Source of the DNA: Oscarella lobularis | Lineage: Eukaryota > Porifera > Homoscleromorpha > Homosclerophorida > Oscarellidae | DNA: 64,000 nt | Assembly: GCF_947507565.1 (NCBI RefSeq) | Contig: NC_089179.1 | Coordinates: forward strand, 496,001-560,000 | Reading direction: 5' to 3' | Shown here: positions 1 to 10,728 of the stretch, piece by piece | How the letters are laid out: each line of letters opens with the position of its first letter | How positions within the stretch are numbered: the stretch's first letter is position 1 | The notes under the pieces: model-generated | Databases searched by the model: none | What the model was told of the DNA's origin: nothing | Seen by the model: only the letters and a program-made list of their open reading frames with translations | Program-made: the position numbers and the translations under genes

Positions 1-2
1 CT

Positions 3-227
3 CTTTTCCCACGACCAGACCCATCAAGTTGCTGTCGACTTCGACGCAACGCACAATTGTTCCGTCATAGCTATCTTCGGCTCTATGCACGACGCAAAAT
101 GAAAAAATACTTGGGCGAAAGTCTTTGCAACGAACCTTCGTGGAAACCCTCTGCCGTAGCCAACTCGCCTGCCTCGAAACGCCATTCTCACGGTGGACCA
201 CACGCCACGCCACCGGAAAAATACTAA
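3..227 (+). CDS. 3' end of an unrecognised gene (partial)
   Basis: An open frame runs in from the left edge and stops at TAA 225-227. It ends in a basic, Ser/Pro/His-rich tail (visible: RRKMKKYLGESL, then HSHGGPHATPPEKY). No domain can be recognised from so short a piece, and internal splice sites cannot be excluded. It precedes the next plus-strand start by about 125 bp, a spacing typical of this window. It could be chance, but it has no competing long frame on either strand. Confidence 0.35.
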   Translation, partial: LFPRPDPSSCCRLRRNAQLFRHSYLRLYARRKMKKYLGESLCNEPSWKPSAVANSPASKRHSHGGPHATPPEKY

Positions 228-351
228 AATAGGCAAAAGTACACTTGACTCCCGTATACATGTGTTGGAGGGCTAGTTATTCACGTGACAATGACGTAAA
301 ATTCTCTATCGGACTTGAAGAAGGTTTCATAGAAACCGTTGACCTTGCATC

Positions 352-1123
352 ATGTTCATAACTGTTCGCTTTGGTGATGATATACATTCATCCCGTGGAA
401 AGAACAGCTTGATTGAGTGTCCATCTCTGTAGATGATCGGAAGGAATTACTAAATGCCAAATGCAGAGCACACGTGCTGTTGGAGTACATCAGACAGCGT
501 TGCCAAAAGCTCTGCTGCGAAGACGGTGGGTTGTCCAGTGACGTTGAGTACATTTTCATAGGATCGTTGCAGATGTTCTTGATCTGTGTGACGAAAATGG
601 CATTATAAAAAATTTACGATACAGAATGATGAGTTACGCGAGCGAATTCCTTCCCAGCAGGGGCAGCTACGTGTTGGTGAAAGTAGAAACAAGTACCTAG
701 ACAAAAACATTTCGCACCTCCTCTATCCAAAACCACTTGCTGTCTTGCAGCTTCCGAGGGCAAGACCGTGTGCACAGCATTGGTGAATGATCCCGATTTC
801 AGAGGTAGAACTTTTAGCTTATACAGTAGGACCAATAATAACGACGGTCCACTCTAGTGAAATCGATTTCGTTTGACGCCCAATCAGAAGATTCGCGGGC
901 ATCAACTCAGTCGCCAGGAAAAGGAACGCACTATCAGACGTCAAATCGTGCAGCAGAGGGAAGCGGAACTAGCAGCAGTAGCAGCAGAGCACAACCGTCG
1001 GCCGGTGGAGGCGGCAACTTGAAGCACAAGGCTACTATCTCCCATGCGGGAGCCTCGCTGCAGCGTAATCCTGCAATTAAGAAAGCCGGCAGCGCAGGCA
1101 AGCGCAATAGCGTAGCAAAGTGA
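352..1123 (+). CDS. C22orf15/CXorf65-like small protein
   Basis: Five exons join in phase: 352-373, 433-525, 573-692, 751-804 and 888-1123. The product starts MFITVRF and contains ELLNAKCRAHVLLEYIRQR, then DVLDLCDENG, then YASEFLPSRGSYVLVKVE. The order and spacing of these blocks match the vertebrate C22orf15/CXorf65 family, which opens MFI-x-(I/V) and carries LLLHY-x-R, DLCDE-x-G and YAS-x-FL motifs. That family has an N-terminal ubiquitin-like fold and no settled function. The last exon encodes a Ser/Gly/Lys-rich tail. An alternative acceptor phase would give a charged helical tail instead, so the C-terminus is uncertain. Introns are only 47-83 bp. The family call rests on remembered motifs. 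Confidence 0.65.
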
Positions 1124-1221
1124 GAAAAGCAAACCGAACGCGTTGTCGAGATAAAGAAACGGTCCTCGCGCATGCACTCGCTGGACGACCCCGGATTTCC
1201 TAAATTACGGAAGCAAAAGAA

Positions 1222-2913
1222 ATGGCCGCTGCCGGCGTCCCTTTGCGCGAGTTCGTACGATGTCACAATCTACCGCAGCAGGCTCACGTCGTCAGTGGCT
1301 ACGGCGCCGGCGAATGCGTCACCGTCGTATCGACCGAACGCATCAAAATCGTCGAAGTAGAACAAAAACGCGGCGATCCCGCTCCCGTCGAATTGCCGCT
1401 CGACTACGACGCGGGATTCGAACTGATCGTAACGACGCCAAACGCGCCGTGGGCCGGCTACAAGGAATACAAATCGGTCGCCGACTTGGCGAGCGCGCCG
1501 CCGCTCGCCGTGCGCGCGTTGCGCAGTTGGCGCGGCGCGGACGAAACGGACAGCGTCTACGAGAACGACATCCTCGCTAATCCGACGATGACGAGTCGCG
1601 GTCTAAAAGTAGTCGTGCGAGCGAGTCTCATCAATCGGCACGTCGAAACGTTCGTCGAACTCGCGTTCGACGTCGTCGTGCCTTTTACGACCGACTTGCG
1701 CGGCCACGACTTTCGGCTCGCCGATTTGGCGCTTCATTTCGCCAATCACTTTCCCATCAAGGCGAAAGTGCACACGCCCCCGTCGCCGCGGTGCGCCGCC
1801 GCGACGCCCGCCGTCGCCGTCACCGGTTCGACTTGGCAATTTCTCGCCGTGCGAGATCGTCTCGACGTCCAGCTCTTTCGGGAACGCGATCAGCAATCGT
1901 TTCTTTTTGACGCCGACGCGGAGATTCGCGTTCGTCTTGCCAACGACGACGACTTTGATGAGCCAGTTGGAGATTATGTCAATGCTGGCTTTGAGCCAGT
2001 TACAGATTATATCAATGCTGAAACTGTCGCCGCGATCAGGGGTCCCCTGCTTCCTTTGCCGCCGCAGTCCTACCCTATCGACGACGACGACTATACCTCC
2101 ATGTTGGAAAATCCTGTTGGAGAGCTGCGAAAGATGCTATCCGAAAAGACGTCTGTGATTGAAAAGCTCAATAAGCAATTGCAATCGTACGAGTTCCAGT
2201 TGACGAACAGCGAGCAGGAGATGACGCAGCTGCAGGCTCAGTTGGACGAAAACGGACACGAGCTCATCAGAAAGACGGAAGAAGTCAACGCGATACGCGG
2301 TGAGTTGAAGGGCGTCGAACAAGAGCGCGATCACTGCGCAAATAATCTGTTGACGGCTGAGCAGCGAATTGGTCAATTGCGAACCCAGTTGGATGCGTTG
2401 GAGTCGCAGCGGCAGCAGCAAGTCAAACGGCTTCAGGAGGACGTTTGTCAACTGACGACCGAACTTGAGCGATATCAAACCGAAGAATCAACGAAGATGG
2501 CTGATGAATTGCAGGAGGAATTTGAGAAAGATCGTCTGAAGGCGGACAAGAGAAAGGCGGAGGAGAAAGTCGTTGAACTGACTGAACGGTTGAAAGGCTG
2601 CACATGCTCCGTCGTCAAAGAGGACGCCAATAAGAAGTCAAAACCCTCCTCTTCGGAGCCCCCGTCGGTGCGGCCGCGTCAGAAGAAGCATTCCTCCCCT
2701 CAGCCGCCGCCGCGACGAAGACCGCCGCCGACGACGCCGCTCAGTCCCGCTCCGCCGGCCAGTTCCGTTGCGCCGCCGCCGCCACCGCCGCGCAAGGATG
2801 CCCCTGCCTTGCAGGACGGAAGCTCGTCGCCTCGTCCAACGCCGCGGCCAAGGAAACAGGATTTAGGCCCGTCGCCTCGTCCAATGCCGCGACCGAGAGA
2901 AAACAATTCGTAG
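1222..2913 (+). CDS. CABIT-domain adaptor, GAREM/THEMIS-like, with coiled coil and proline-rich tail
   Basis: This is an intronless 563-residue protein. Residues ~5-255 look like a CABIT module: the opening LREFVRCHNLPQQAHVVSGY followed by a long beta-rich stretch is what GAREM and THEMIS show. Two near-identical units follow, each holding a tyrosine in a Y-(V/I)-N-A context (nt ~1952-2022). YxN is the classic GRB2 SH2-binding consensus. Residues ~300-455 form a long heptad coiled coil. The tail has several P-x-x-P and PRPR segments suited to SH3 domains. The inferred role is a phosphotyrosine scaffold coupling a receptor to GRB2/RAS signalling, as for GAREM; the coiled coil is not part of the vertebrate proteins I recall. 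The stop lies 58 bp from the stop of the convergent TBL2 gene. Confidence 0.7.
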   Translation: MAAAGVPLREFVRCHNLPQQAHVVSGYGAGECVTVVSTERIKIVEVEQKRGDPAPVELPLDYDAGFELIVTTPNAPWAGYKEYKSVADLASAPPLAVRALRSWRGADETDSVYENDILANPTMTSRGLKVVVRASLINRHVETFVELAFDVVVPFTTDLRGHDFRLADLALHFANHFPIKAKVHTPPSPRCAAATPAVAVTGSTWQFLAVRDRLDVQLFRERDQQSFLFDADAEIRVRLANDDDFDEPVGDYVNAGFEPVTDYINAETVAAIRGPLLPLPPQSYPIDDDDYTSMLENPVGELRKMLSEKTSVIEKLNKQLQSYEFQLTNSEQEMTQLQAQLDENGHELIRKTEEVNAIRGELKGVEQERDHCANNLLTAEQRIGQLRTQLDALESQRQQQVKRLQEDVCQLTTELERYQTEESTKMADELQEEFEKDRLKADKRKAEEKVVELTERLKGCTCSVVKEDANKKSKPSSSEPPSVRPRQKKHSSPQPPPRRRPPPTTPLSPAPPASSVAPPPPPPRKDAPALQDGSSSPRPTPRPRKQDLGPSPRPMPRPRENNS

Positions 2914-2971
2914 TGCACGTTTCTTTTTCATTTCTTTTAATGTCGTTTTTTTGAAACTGGACTGACTGCGG

Positions 2972-4955
2972 TCACAGAGATTTTGACATACTCAATATTG
3001 CGTTTAGAGCAGATCTACAGTAAATAAAGATTTGTATGTTATAAAAAGAAGGTACAGTACAATGTCTTACTCTGCGTCTTTCTGCTGCTGCGCTAGCCGT
3101 TCCTACAGAGAGACAGATACTGGGTGCATTTTGCCTGCTGATTGCTTGTGCCGCTCTCACCTTGTGCGCCTGACTAGGGGTTTTCGCTATTTTTTCTTTG
3201 AGATCAACAAGTTGAGCTCGGTATCCCCATTCGTTGTGCCACACACGTATGTGCTTGTCTTCTCCGCCAGCAGACGCTAAGTACCTGCCAAGAGGGTCCC
3301 AAGCCAGGCTGGTAACCGCATCTGGAAAGAAATCTCAAAGCCAACCCTTTTAGAAACGTGCAACGTATAGGTTTACTTGCGTGGACGTTGTTCAGCTGGC
3401 CTACGAGCAAACCGTCCAACGTGTTGAATATTTGAATGCTCATTTGGCAAGTTATGGCTACTACTAAGCCCTCGGGAGACAGGGATATAATACTAGGGCC
3501 CTGGTGATCGTATTGAGCTGTGACAAGAATGCGAGGATCCTGTTGCTCTTTGTAGTGCACTAGAACAGAACACCTGCAAAAAGACTCTGCGATGACTTCG
3601 TTCTTATACCATCAATATTCCAAAATTTCCAACTTCCGTCTTTTGACACGGTTGCGGCCCTTTTCAGACAATATTAGAGCTGCTGACGACACCTCGCTTC
3701 CTTCTCTCGCGTACCTTGTTGAATCTTTTGAAAAACTCACGCCATACACCGATGCAGTGTGTCCTTTCAATTCCATGGCTCTGACAAGCTAGCCACAGCA
3801 GCAATAAAGACAGGGCGTCAAAGTTTAACTGTACTCAATTCACCGCGCGAAACGCATCGCTCTTGTCAAACTCCACTTCCCATAATTTTACATCAGGTGT
3901 AAATCCTAAGTACTCCACTGTAAGAGAGAGTCCAACAGCAGATTTTTCTACTAAATTCACCGGTAGTTGCAACAAAACGTCCGCATGGCGATACAGTAGC
4001 GAAGGTATTTTTTGCCTGCTTTGTATCTCCTCGTGCAAGAACCTCGCCTGAGAATCAACTAAAGATATGGTCAGGTAACCCGTTTGCACCGACCTTTCAA
4101 ATTCCAAATAATAAAACTCGTGTCCCGATAACAGGTCAAAATAAAACGACCGTTGGACGCTATAGATGCCAAAAGAATAGCCTCCTTGTGTTCCTAGAAA
4201 TATCACCAAGAGAGTTCATTTGAACTACTGTATATTCTAATTGAAATTCCGTGGCCTTGCCTGTGGAAAGTCCAGTACAGCACTACACGAACCTGACCCG
4301 TCCTTCTTTCTCATCACTTTGAAAACGCGAACCGTGTTGCAATCATCAACAGCTGCAACCACAGCTCTGCACATAGAGAGGTAAGAGACACTGCGTTTTC
4401 TATGCCTTATTTATACTTCGAATCCGGACTGAAGCTGACCGTTTTAGCGTAATCGAGTTCGACATTGGCACGAATGTACCTGCTTACGTCATTAGGAAAG
4501 AGATTGGATATTTTTAGTGAAAGAATGACTTGTGGTTGCTCTCTAAGAAATCTTTTGGGTTCCATATCCGGATGGTGCGATCTTAGAAAGAACGTCGATG
4601 CCTTTCCTTTTTCGTCCTTTCGAAAATTCTCACCGTCTGAGCAGGATGCTAAACACTTTCCGTCTGGGCTGAAATTCAAACTTAGAACCGATCCTGTGTG
4701 GCCTTTGAGATCTGCGGCTTGTAGGGGATGCTTTTCGACCGCCGGAGTGCGCCCCTTCTTCTGCATAGGTCCTCGTCTCCTGCGTAAGCCTTCCTCTTGC
4801 GTTTCTTCTGAGTTTTCGGCGTTCTGCTGCGGTTTTTCATCGGGTTCGGCCTCTTTTTTGCTGTCAGATCCATAGCCAATCCATTTAAGAAGTGCTGCGA
4901 TGATAAGAAGCGCTGCTCCGACGCCCAAGCAGAAATAGAGCCATTGTGAGTCCAT
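2972..4955 (-). CDS. TBL2: Transducin beta-like protein 2 (ER-anchored WD40 protein)
   Basis: The gene has at least six exons. The start at 4955 (MDSQWLYF) leads straight into a hydrophobic membrane anchor (residues ~5-26) followed by an acidic/basic linker. WD repeats follow: LKGHTGSVLSLNFSPDGK in exon 1, then GFTPDVKLWEVEF, GHTASVYGVSFSKDST, ATVSKDGSWKFWN, and a final exon (3321-2972) with AWDPLGRYLASAGGEDKHI. The block order and the N-terminal anchor match animal TBL2, an ER membrane protein reported to bind the stress kinase PERK. The last exon runs some 75 residues beyond the final WD unit, longer than I expect for the family. The start follows the RNF10 stop by only 57 bp on the same strand. 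Middle exon limits (4209-3835) are approximate. Confidence 0.9.
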
Positions 4956-5012
4956 ATTGGGCCAGCGCGCGTTACACCAACTCAAAACGAATGTACTGTA
5001 CGTAAAGTCAGT

Positions 5013-8000
5013 CTAATATCTACGCTGACTTCCCGTGCTAAAAAGCAGTTGCTTGCCTTTTCTTCTCTTTCCTGCTTTTCTAGTTGGAGAAAGTTGCGTC
5101 GATTCCAAGCTGACATCCAAAGACAATGCTTCAGTGAAGGAATCCTGAAAGGAGGGAACTACGGGATCACTACCGAGCTCATCATCGCCAACTCCACTCG
5201 TGCTCGATGCCGTTTCTGTTTCGTCAATAAAGAGGGAGTGCATCTCTAGGAACTGCACTTTCTTACCGAACGAAGAAGGTTGACGACGTTTCACTGGCCA
5301 CAGCGAAGGAGGAGACGATTTCTTCTGCATTCCCTCGCAGAGAGCCTACACGCACGTCATAAAAGCTCATCTAAAAATCCGAGCGTACCTGAGCAAACGA
5401 AGGCGGCGACGACAGTTCGGTTTCAGTCAAAGCTGAGTCGCCTGAGCAAAGAAGAAATTTCCAGCGCTATTTAGTGCGAAGAAACAGAATGAACCTTCGT
5501 CGTGATCCTTGCCAGGGATAAAAACGGCGGCTGAAGGATTGAGACTAGTCTTCGTTTCTACCCCCCGCACATTGCTTTCTTTATACAGTTCTCTTATCAC
5601 GTACGGCGCACAATACCTCGAAAATCAGGCCCGGTCTTAAATTCGCTAGGTAAAGGTGGATGCTGCTGCACGCCTAGACAGAAATCTGTATGAAATCCAA
5701 ACCATCTCTACAATGGCATATAAGATAGCCATGAAAAGGGATAGGAAACAAAGTGATCTAGCGCTCTAATCGTTAGTAAAAGCAGAACTGCTAAAACAAG
5801 TCAGTCTACTGGCCTAAAGCGCCTATTATTCCCTTTCTACAGTAGCTGTTCTTACCTTGGTGCTTGGAATCAAACTGCGTTTCGCGTTTTTTCTCTTCTC
5901 GAGCCTTTTTGGCCCGTCTCTGTCGTCGCTTCTGTAGCTCCTCTGCAAACAACAAAGTTGCAATATCTCAGATTCAGTACTGCGGTCATTGCACCGTTAA
6001 AAAATCGCAGCGTGGCTCTTGATACTGCGGGAGGTTTCAGTTCGAGTTCGCACAGGGCAAACTGACACGTGAGCGGTAGGTGACGAAGAAATCTGTACCG
6101 TTTGCGCGCCTCCTACAAAAAAACCCCCAAACTCAAATGATGATACAAGGATGATCGACAATAGGTCCTACTTCAGTCTGATTCATCCGCTCGATTTCAA
6201 TAATTTTACCCGTTACCGTGTGCGGACATCCAGTCAAGCCACCGTACTCCTTGGAAAAGGGAGTCATGGCTTGGATTATAACTAACCAAAGCAAAAGCTA
6301 CCTTTGCAAGGCACTTTGTGTTCACAGGATGAATATACAAGTGCTGGCCGTCCGATGCTAAGAGCGAATGTAGGAGAAAAGAGCGACAATTGTCGTCGTG
6401 GCTAACCTTGGTAGAAGTAATACGTATGGCCTTCGTTGCTAGGCATTGCTCCTTTTTCACCCTCGTCCGGACGACTAGCTTCTTCCTCCACCGAAGCACT
6501 TTCGGTTACTATAGCGCCTTCTTTAGGCGTAGAATCCTCTTCGTCCTCTTCGCAGTCAGAGAAGGCCGCTTCATATTCACCAACGTTCTTTTAGAAAGGT
6601 AAAGTCGTCCAATCAATTCATCATATACAGTTCATTTACCTCAACCTTGCCAGCTGACTCCTTGTCTTTATCTGACCGGGTAGGCTTACTGTCGTCGTGA
6701 TCCGTCGTCTTTGGCGTCATCAGTCTCTTTCTCTCCTACAAAGTGACCAGTGATGCTGAATGAAGAAAGAGTATGGAGATTTCTGCTTACGCTCAAAAGG
6801 TGTAAAGCTTCGACTGCGAAAGAAGGATCCTCCTTCTCATCCTCCATCTCGCGTTTTAGAAAGTTGAGTTCTGTTTCCTCGTCGAGAATAATCTAGGAAA
6901 AATTTATCAGGATCATGTCTAGCCAAGCCACGAATTCGTCGTCACTTCTTGCAGCGTTTGAGACGAAGAAACCGACAGCAGCTTTTCAAACTGGCTTGCA
7001 ATAGGATCGGACAAATTAAACGGTTGCCCATTTGGAGGTTCTTGCGCTTGCACTATGGGCATGACCATGCCAGAATGCTACAAAAATAAAAGAATGAAAG
7101 ACGTTCTTCATCCAGCCGTCCTGTAAACCTTTTTCCTCGCCATCAGCTGCATGGTAATCACGTCACCCACAGCAAATTGATGATTGGATAAAGATTTGAC
7201 GCTACGCAAAAACGTCCTTATTGTGAATATCACCCGCGATGTTCTCCTACCTTTTCAAATCCTTTTTCTGAATTGATTCATGGCAGATGGGACATTTTCG
7301 CCACGCACGATCCGACTGAACACAGGAAGCACATCAACTCCATAGCCCAGCTATTGAAGTAATACTCACCAAGGACAGATAATGGAGAATGCAAGGCCAA
7401 CAGAAAATGTGACCGCAACGGGTAATTTTAGCTATAGAAAGGCTGCCGCCTCAGACAAAAAAACAGTACGTAAGCGTCGTACCTGCTCTGGGGGGATAGA
7501 GGCAAATTGGGCAAGACGAAATTTCATGACAGAACATGCGCTAATAAAAAAATTAAAATTATTCATCAACAACGTTAACGATACGTGCTTCCAAGTCGGT
7601 CTCACCACTTGTTCAATCAGGTCCCAATTGACTAAGATATCAGTGTCGACAGCGTGAACTGTGTAGTCACCTTCTTCCTGCACAATGAACTGACAGCTAA
7701 AGAAAAGAGGGTATCCTAGTAAACGAGTCAGTAAAGCGAACCCTCTTACTTTGCCTGAAGAAATTGCTCTTTGTTGAACATGCTACTGCCGCCGTGCCTC
7801 GGCCAGCTCTGCTGACGATATCCACTTCGAGTGACGTCACGCGGAGCGAACGTAAAATTGAGCAGATGATTTAGGGAAACGGGACCGCCCTTTCGACCGC
7901 CACCCTTCTCCAATACGGCCAACTGATCCGCTCGATCCAAACGCCAATCATCATCGTCATCATAATAACCCTCCTAATTAAATGTAATCAAAAAAAAAAT

Positions 8001-8364
8001 CTAATTCCTAATAGAACTATTGCATTACCGAACGATCTTTTCCTCGCAACGGAAACGGTCCCTTTTCTCTCTGATGAACGGATGCGCTGTGGCTCAGTCC
8101 GCCTCGGCGTTTCTCCGCAAATCGACGTCGATCCGTCGACTTGGTGGCGGAACCACCGCCGCGCGGCCAATCGGACGTCGCTGGACCCTTGCCGGCGGCT
8201 GCAGAAGGGAGGTAATTAATTAAAAAGGGGGCCCCAGTTTGACTTTTGACTGTTATTCCACCTCTGCGATCGTCGCATCGAAGTTTTACCGCTTGGTTAC
8301 CGGTGCGATGCGCTTGCGATTGCTGTTCGCCGTTCTCGCCCATTTTTGGACGAGCGCGGGGCAT
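5013..8364 (-). CDS. RNF10: RING finger protein 10 (E3 ubiquitin ligase)
   Basis: About a dozen exons follow the RNF10 order. The N-terminus is basic and Gly/Ser-rich. Next come [14 protein letters not shown] and [10 protein letters not shown] (~7750-7890) and [21 protein letters not shown] (~7620-7680, conserved LVNWD-x-(V/I)-EQV). A RING is split over three exons: CPICLYPP (~7500), [14 protein letters not shown] (~7400), and [13 protein letters not shown] (~7270). Then [11 protein letters not shown] (~6340), a KRE/RQRR basic helix (~5900), and the tail VPSFQDSF plus KQLLFST (5030-5150). All zinc ligands of a C3HC4 finger are visible. The ATG at 8364 is the first in frame after upstream stops. 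RNF10 homologues are cytosolic E3 ligases, with ribosomal proteins among reported targets. Confidence 0.93.
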
Positions 8365-9001
8365 TGCGTAATGCTGCGAAGAGATAGACGGTTCTCTTGA
8401 CAATAGCAGTGCGTCGATTTGCTCTTCTAGCGGCCATTTGTTCAGCAGACAGTCGTTGAAGCCATTCTGAAGTGAATTCGTCGTTCGTTTTTCGATTTCT
8501 CTTGCGTCTGAATGAGCTAGGCGGTGTATATACGCAAAATGCGCGAAAGGCGTCCTTTAGAAGGTCGAGTCGCTTGCGACAGCAACGAAATACGCTCCAA
8601 GACGACGTTTGGAGCGAACCAGGGGCTTGCGTTCCCGGACGATAAATAGCACGTGCTTGAATACAATGTAACACCCGTATTCGCGACGAAAATAAGCGCA
8701 AGTCAATTGCAAGTGCTTGTCATCTCTTTCGTTCACGTAACCAGACAGCACAATTCACTTCCAAAAAGGTTACCTCACTATTAAGCGGAAGTGATGCGGG
8801 TGTGACGTCATCAAACTCCAGCAAGAGTAGAAACACGCGCATCATCTCAGTCTCCGCTATAATCCAGTGAGAAAGTGGGACTTTGTCGCCGCGCCCGTCG
8901 TTATATTCCGTTCCGTTTCGTCTTTCTCTCGCGCGTGTGGGGGCCCCCACGTGGGGTTGATGATACCTGTTTCTATGACACCGACAACGTTCCCTAGATC
9001 G
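8365..9001. other. Intergenic region between divergent genes
   Basis: These 637 bp separate the start of RNF10 (minus) from the start of the repeat protein (plus). No convincing exon is visible on either strand. An open frame continues upstream of 9002 to a possible ATG at 8867, but its composition (isolated hydrophobics, no repeat motif) looks non-coding. No clear TATA box was seen. Both promoters are presumably here. Confidence 0.5.
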
Positions 9002-10210
9002 ATGACCGCGTCGGACGCAGAGACGCTCGTTGCAGACGTCGAACGACTCACTCATAGGGAATTGGACATCTACGCGCGACGGTTCCGGGTTCAAGACTGG
9101 TCTCTCTTTCTCGACGACTTTCAATCGCAAATCGTTCCCGACAACGCATCGTCATCGTCCCGAGTGGCACGTCAACGGCGTCGGACCAACTGGCCGCGAT
9201 TCGTTTGCGCGAAGACGGGGCGTCACTTTCAGTTGGAGCATCTTCAGAAAGCTTATCTCAGCGGCTCGAGCCGTCCGGCGGTCCGGTCAGAAGCGAAAAC
9301 CAATAGGGTCGTCTCTCAGCTCCAGGAGGTGGCACCCGGAGATCGACGGAGAGCCGCCGCCGGTGAAAGACGACCTACGAAATCAATAGGGGGAAGGGTC
9401 TCGGAAGTTCTTGATTCCACGAGTTTTGAGAGTACCTCTGCTGGATGCAATGAGAACGTGGCGCGGAGTTTGGACTCGCCAGATAGCGGCAAAAAGGAGG
9501 AAGTCTTTTATAGGCTCAGTCGACCGAAGCATACTCCTCCGCGATTGAATTCGAAACTGTTGTCTACGAGTGATGCCAACACTCGTAGCCAGTCCGTTTT
9601 TCCTTTGAAAAATCCCGAGCTTTTTGACCGGCTCGCGGCTCCGAGAAGTGCCGGTCCGCTTTCTTATCGATTCGCGTATCCTACTCAGCTAAAAACAGAG
9701 GAGAAGAGGAAGCACAAGTCTGTCGGTTACGACTTGTTTGAAAGACTTGCCAAGCCGAAAATTCGCCTGCATACGACGAGCTGGCCATCGAATGCAAAGG
9801 AACGCAGCAACGTCAACAGAAATCCCATTCTAAGCACGGGAAGAAGCGTCAGTGGCGTATCATCTCGGAGACAATTGAGTGAGCGCCGTTCTACACAAGG
9901 TCTCAATGACGACGCTTCGTTCAAGTTGGCAGTTGACTCTATTATCGCTCGAAGACACTCTCGAATGTACAGTTCGGCGACGCTGGATCCTCTTGAAGTG
10001 ACTCGAGAAGCGTCTTGCCTGCTTGAAGACAACAACTCTGACAAAGAATCAAATATAGGCAAGGATGACGATGACAACGACGATGACCTGTTTCTCTCGA
10101 GCGACGAAGAGGAAGAGCAACAGGACGACGATGGTGACGACACATTTCCAGATGAATTACCTTCAAGAAATGATGAAGTTCGTGGACATTTAAAAATACT
10201 CAAGATCTAA
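9002..10210 (+). CDS. Orphan protein with repeated F-x-R-L-x-x-P-(K/R) motifs and acidic tail
   Basis: This open frame of about 400 residues begins MTASDAETLVADVERLTHRE. Three evenly spaced short units recur: EVFYRLSRPKHTPP, ELFDRLAAPRSAGP and DLFERLAKPKIRL. The pattern resembles the short RL-x-x-PK repeats of testis/axonemal THEG-type proteins, which sit on microtubules. That link is only a suggestion. The N-terminal third is helical and Arg-rich, and the C-terminus is strongly acidic (runs of D and E at ~10070-10150). I chose the ATG at 9002 over one at 8867 because upstream composition looks non-coding. The gene may continue into downstream exons (10357-10728), which could replace its last few codons. 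Confidence 0.7.
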   Translation: MTASDAETLVADVERLTHRELDIYARRFRVQDWSLFLDDFQSQIVPDNASSSSRVARQRRRTNWPRFVCAKTGRHFQLEHLQKAYLSGSSRPAVRSEAKTNRVVSQLQEVAPGDRRRAAAGERRPTKSIGGRVSEVLDSTSFESTSAGCNENVARSLDSPDSGKKEEVFYRLSRPKHTPPRLNSKLLSTSDANTRSQSVFPLKNPELFDRLAAPRSAGPLSYRFAYPTQLKTEEKRKHKSVGYDLFERLAKPKIRLHTTSWPSNAKERSNVNRNPILSTGRSVSGVSSRRQLSERRSTQGLNDDASFKLAVDSIIARRHSRMYSSATLDPLEVTREASCLLEDNNSDKESNIGKDDDDNDDDLFLSSDEEEEQQDDDGDDTFPDELPSRNDEVRGHLKILKI

Positions 10211-10356
10211 AAATCACTTTCACGTAATCTAGGATAGCAGAACAATTGACCAAGACATACCTGTGATCAGGAGATCCTCAACTAAACGCCAATCACGAAG
10301 TTAGCTGGTCAAGAGCTTGGGAAAAATATCTAACTCTTCCTCTCCCTCTCTCTTAG

Positions 10357-10728
10357 CGTCGTCTCTCACCGTAGAAGGCATACTCAAATTCGCCGATCTT
10401 CTCCTTGACGACGACGCAGGTACGACGTCTTTTCCCCGTCCCGGGTGGCTCGTTTCTCGCGACCCCATGCTAATAGCCGGCTTCTTCCCATCCCCGCGTT
10501 CTTGATCGCGTCCGCACGCCGCCGCGACCACCAAGGACGCACGCGCGACTCGCACTTTCCGCTCGTGCCGTGGCAAACGGAAACAGGCGAATGCTAATAT
10601 TTATGATTATAGAACCTGCAAACGGAGAAGGTTGTACGGACAGTGCCGCATCCGCTGACGAAAACGAGAACGAGAACGAGAACAGTCCCGTCCTCAATAG
10701 TGAATCTGACCTGGAACTAGACACATAA
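10357..10728 (+). CDS. Two candidate terminal exons of unassigned gene
   Basis: Exon 10357-10419 is bounded by a pyrimidine-rich TTAG acceptor and a GTACG donor and reads SLTVEGILKFADLLLDDD. Exon 10613-10728 follows an ATTATAG acceptor, joins in phase, and reads through an acidic NENENEN run to TAA at 10726-10728. The two fit each other exactly in phase 1. The upstream partner is unclear: the gene ending at 10210 lies just ahead, also ends acidic, and would need a donor I cannot find. They could also be the end of a small separate gene. Confidence 0.35.

Noticed and set aside
8867-9001. Upstream ATG extending the repeat protein by 45 residues
   Set aside because: Composition is unlike the rest of the protein and overlaps the likely promoter; the ATG at 9002 is followed at once by a charged helix.
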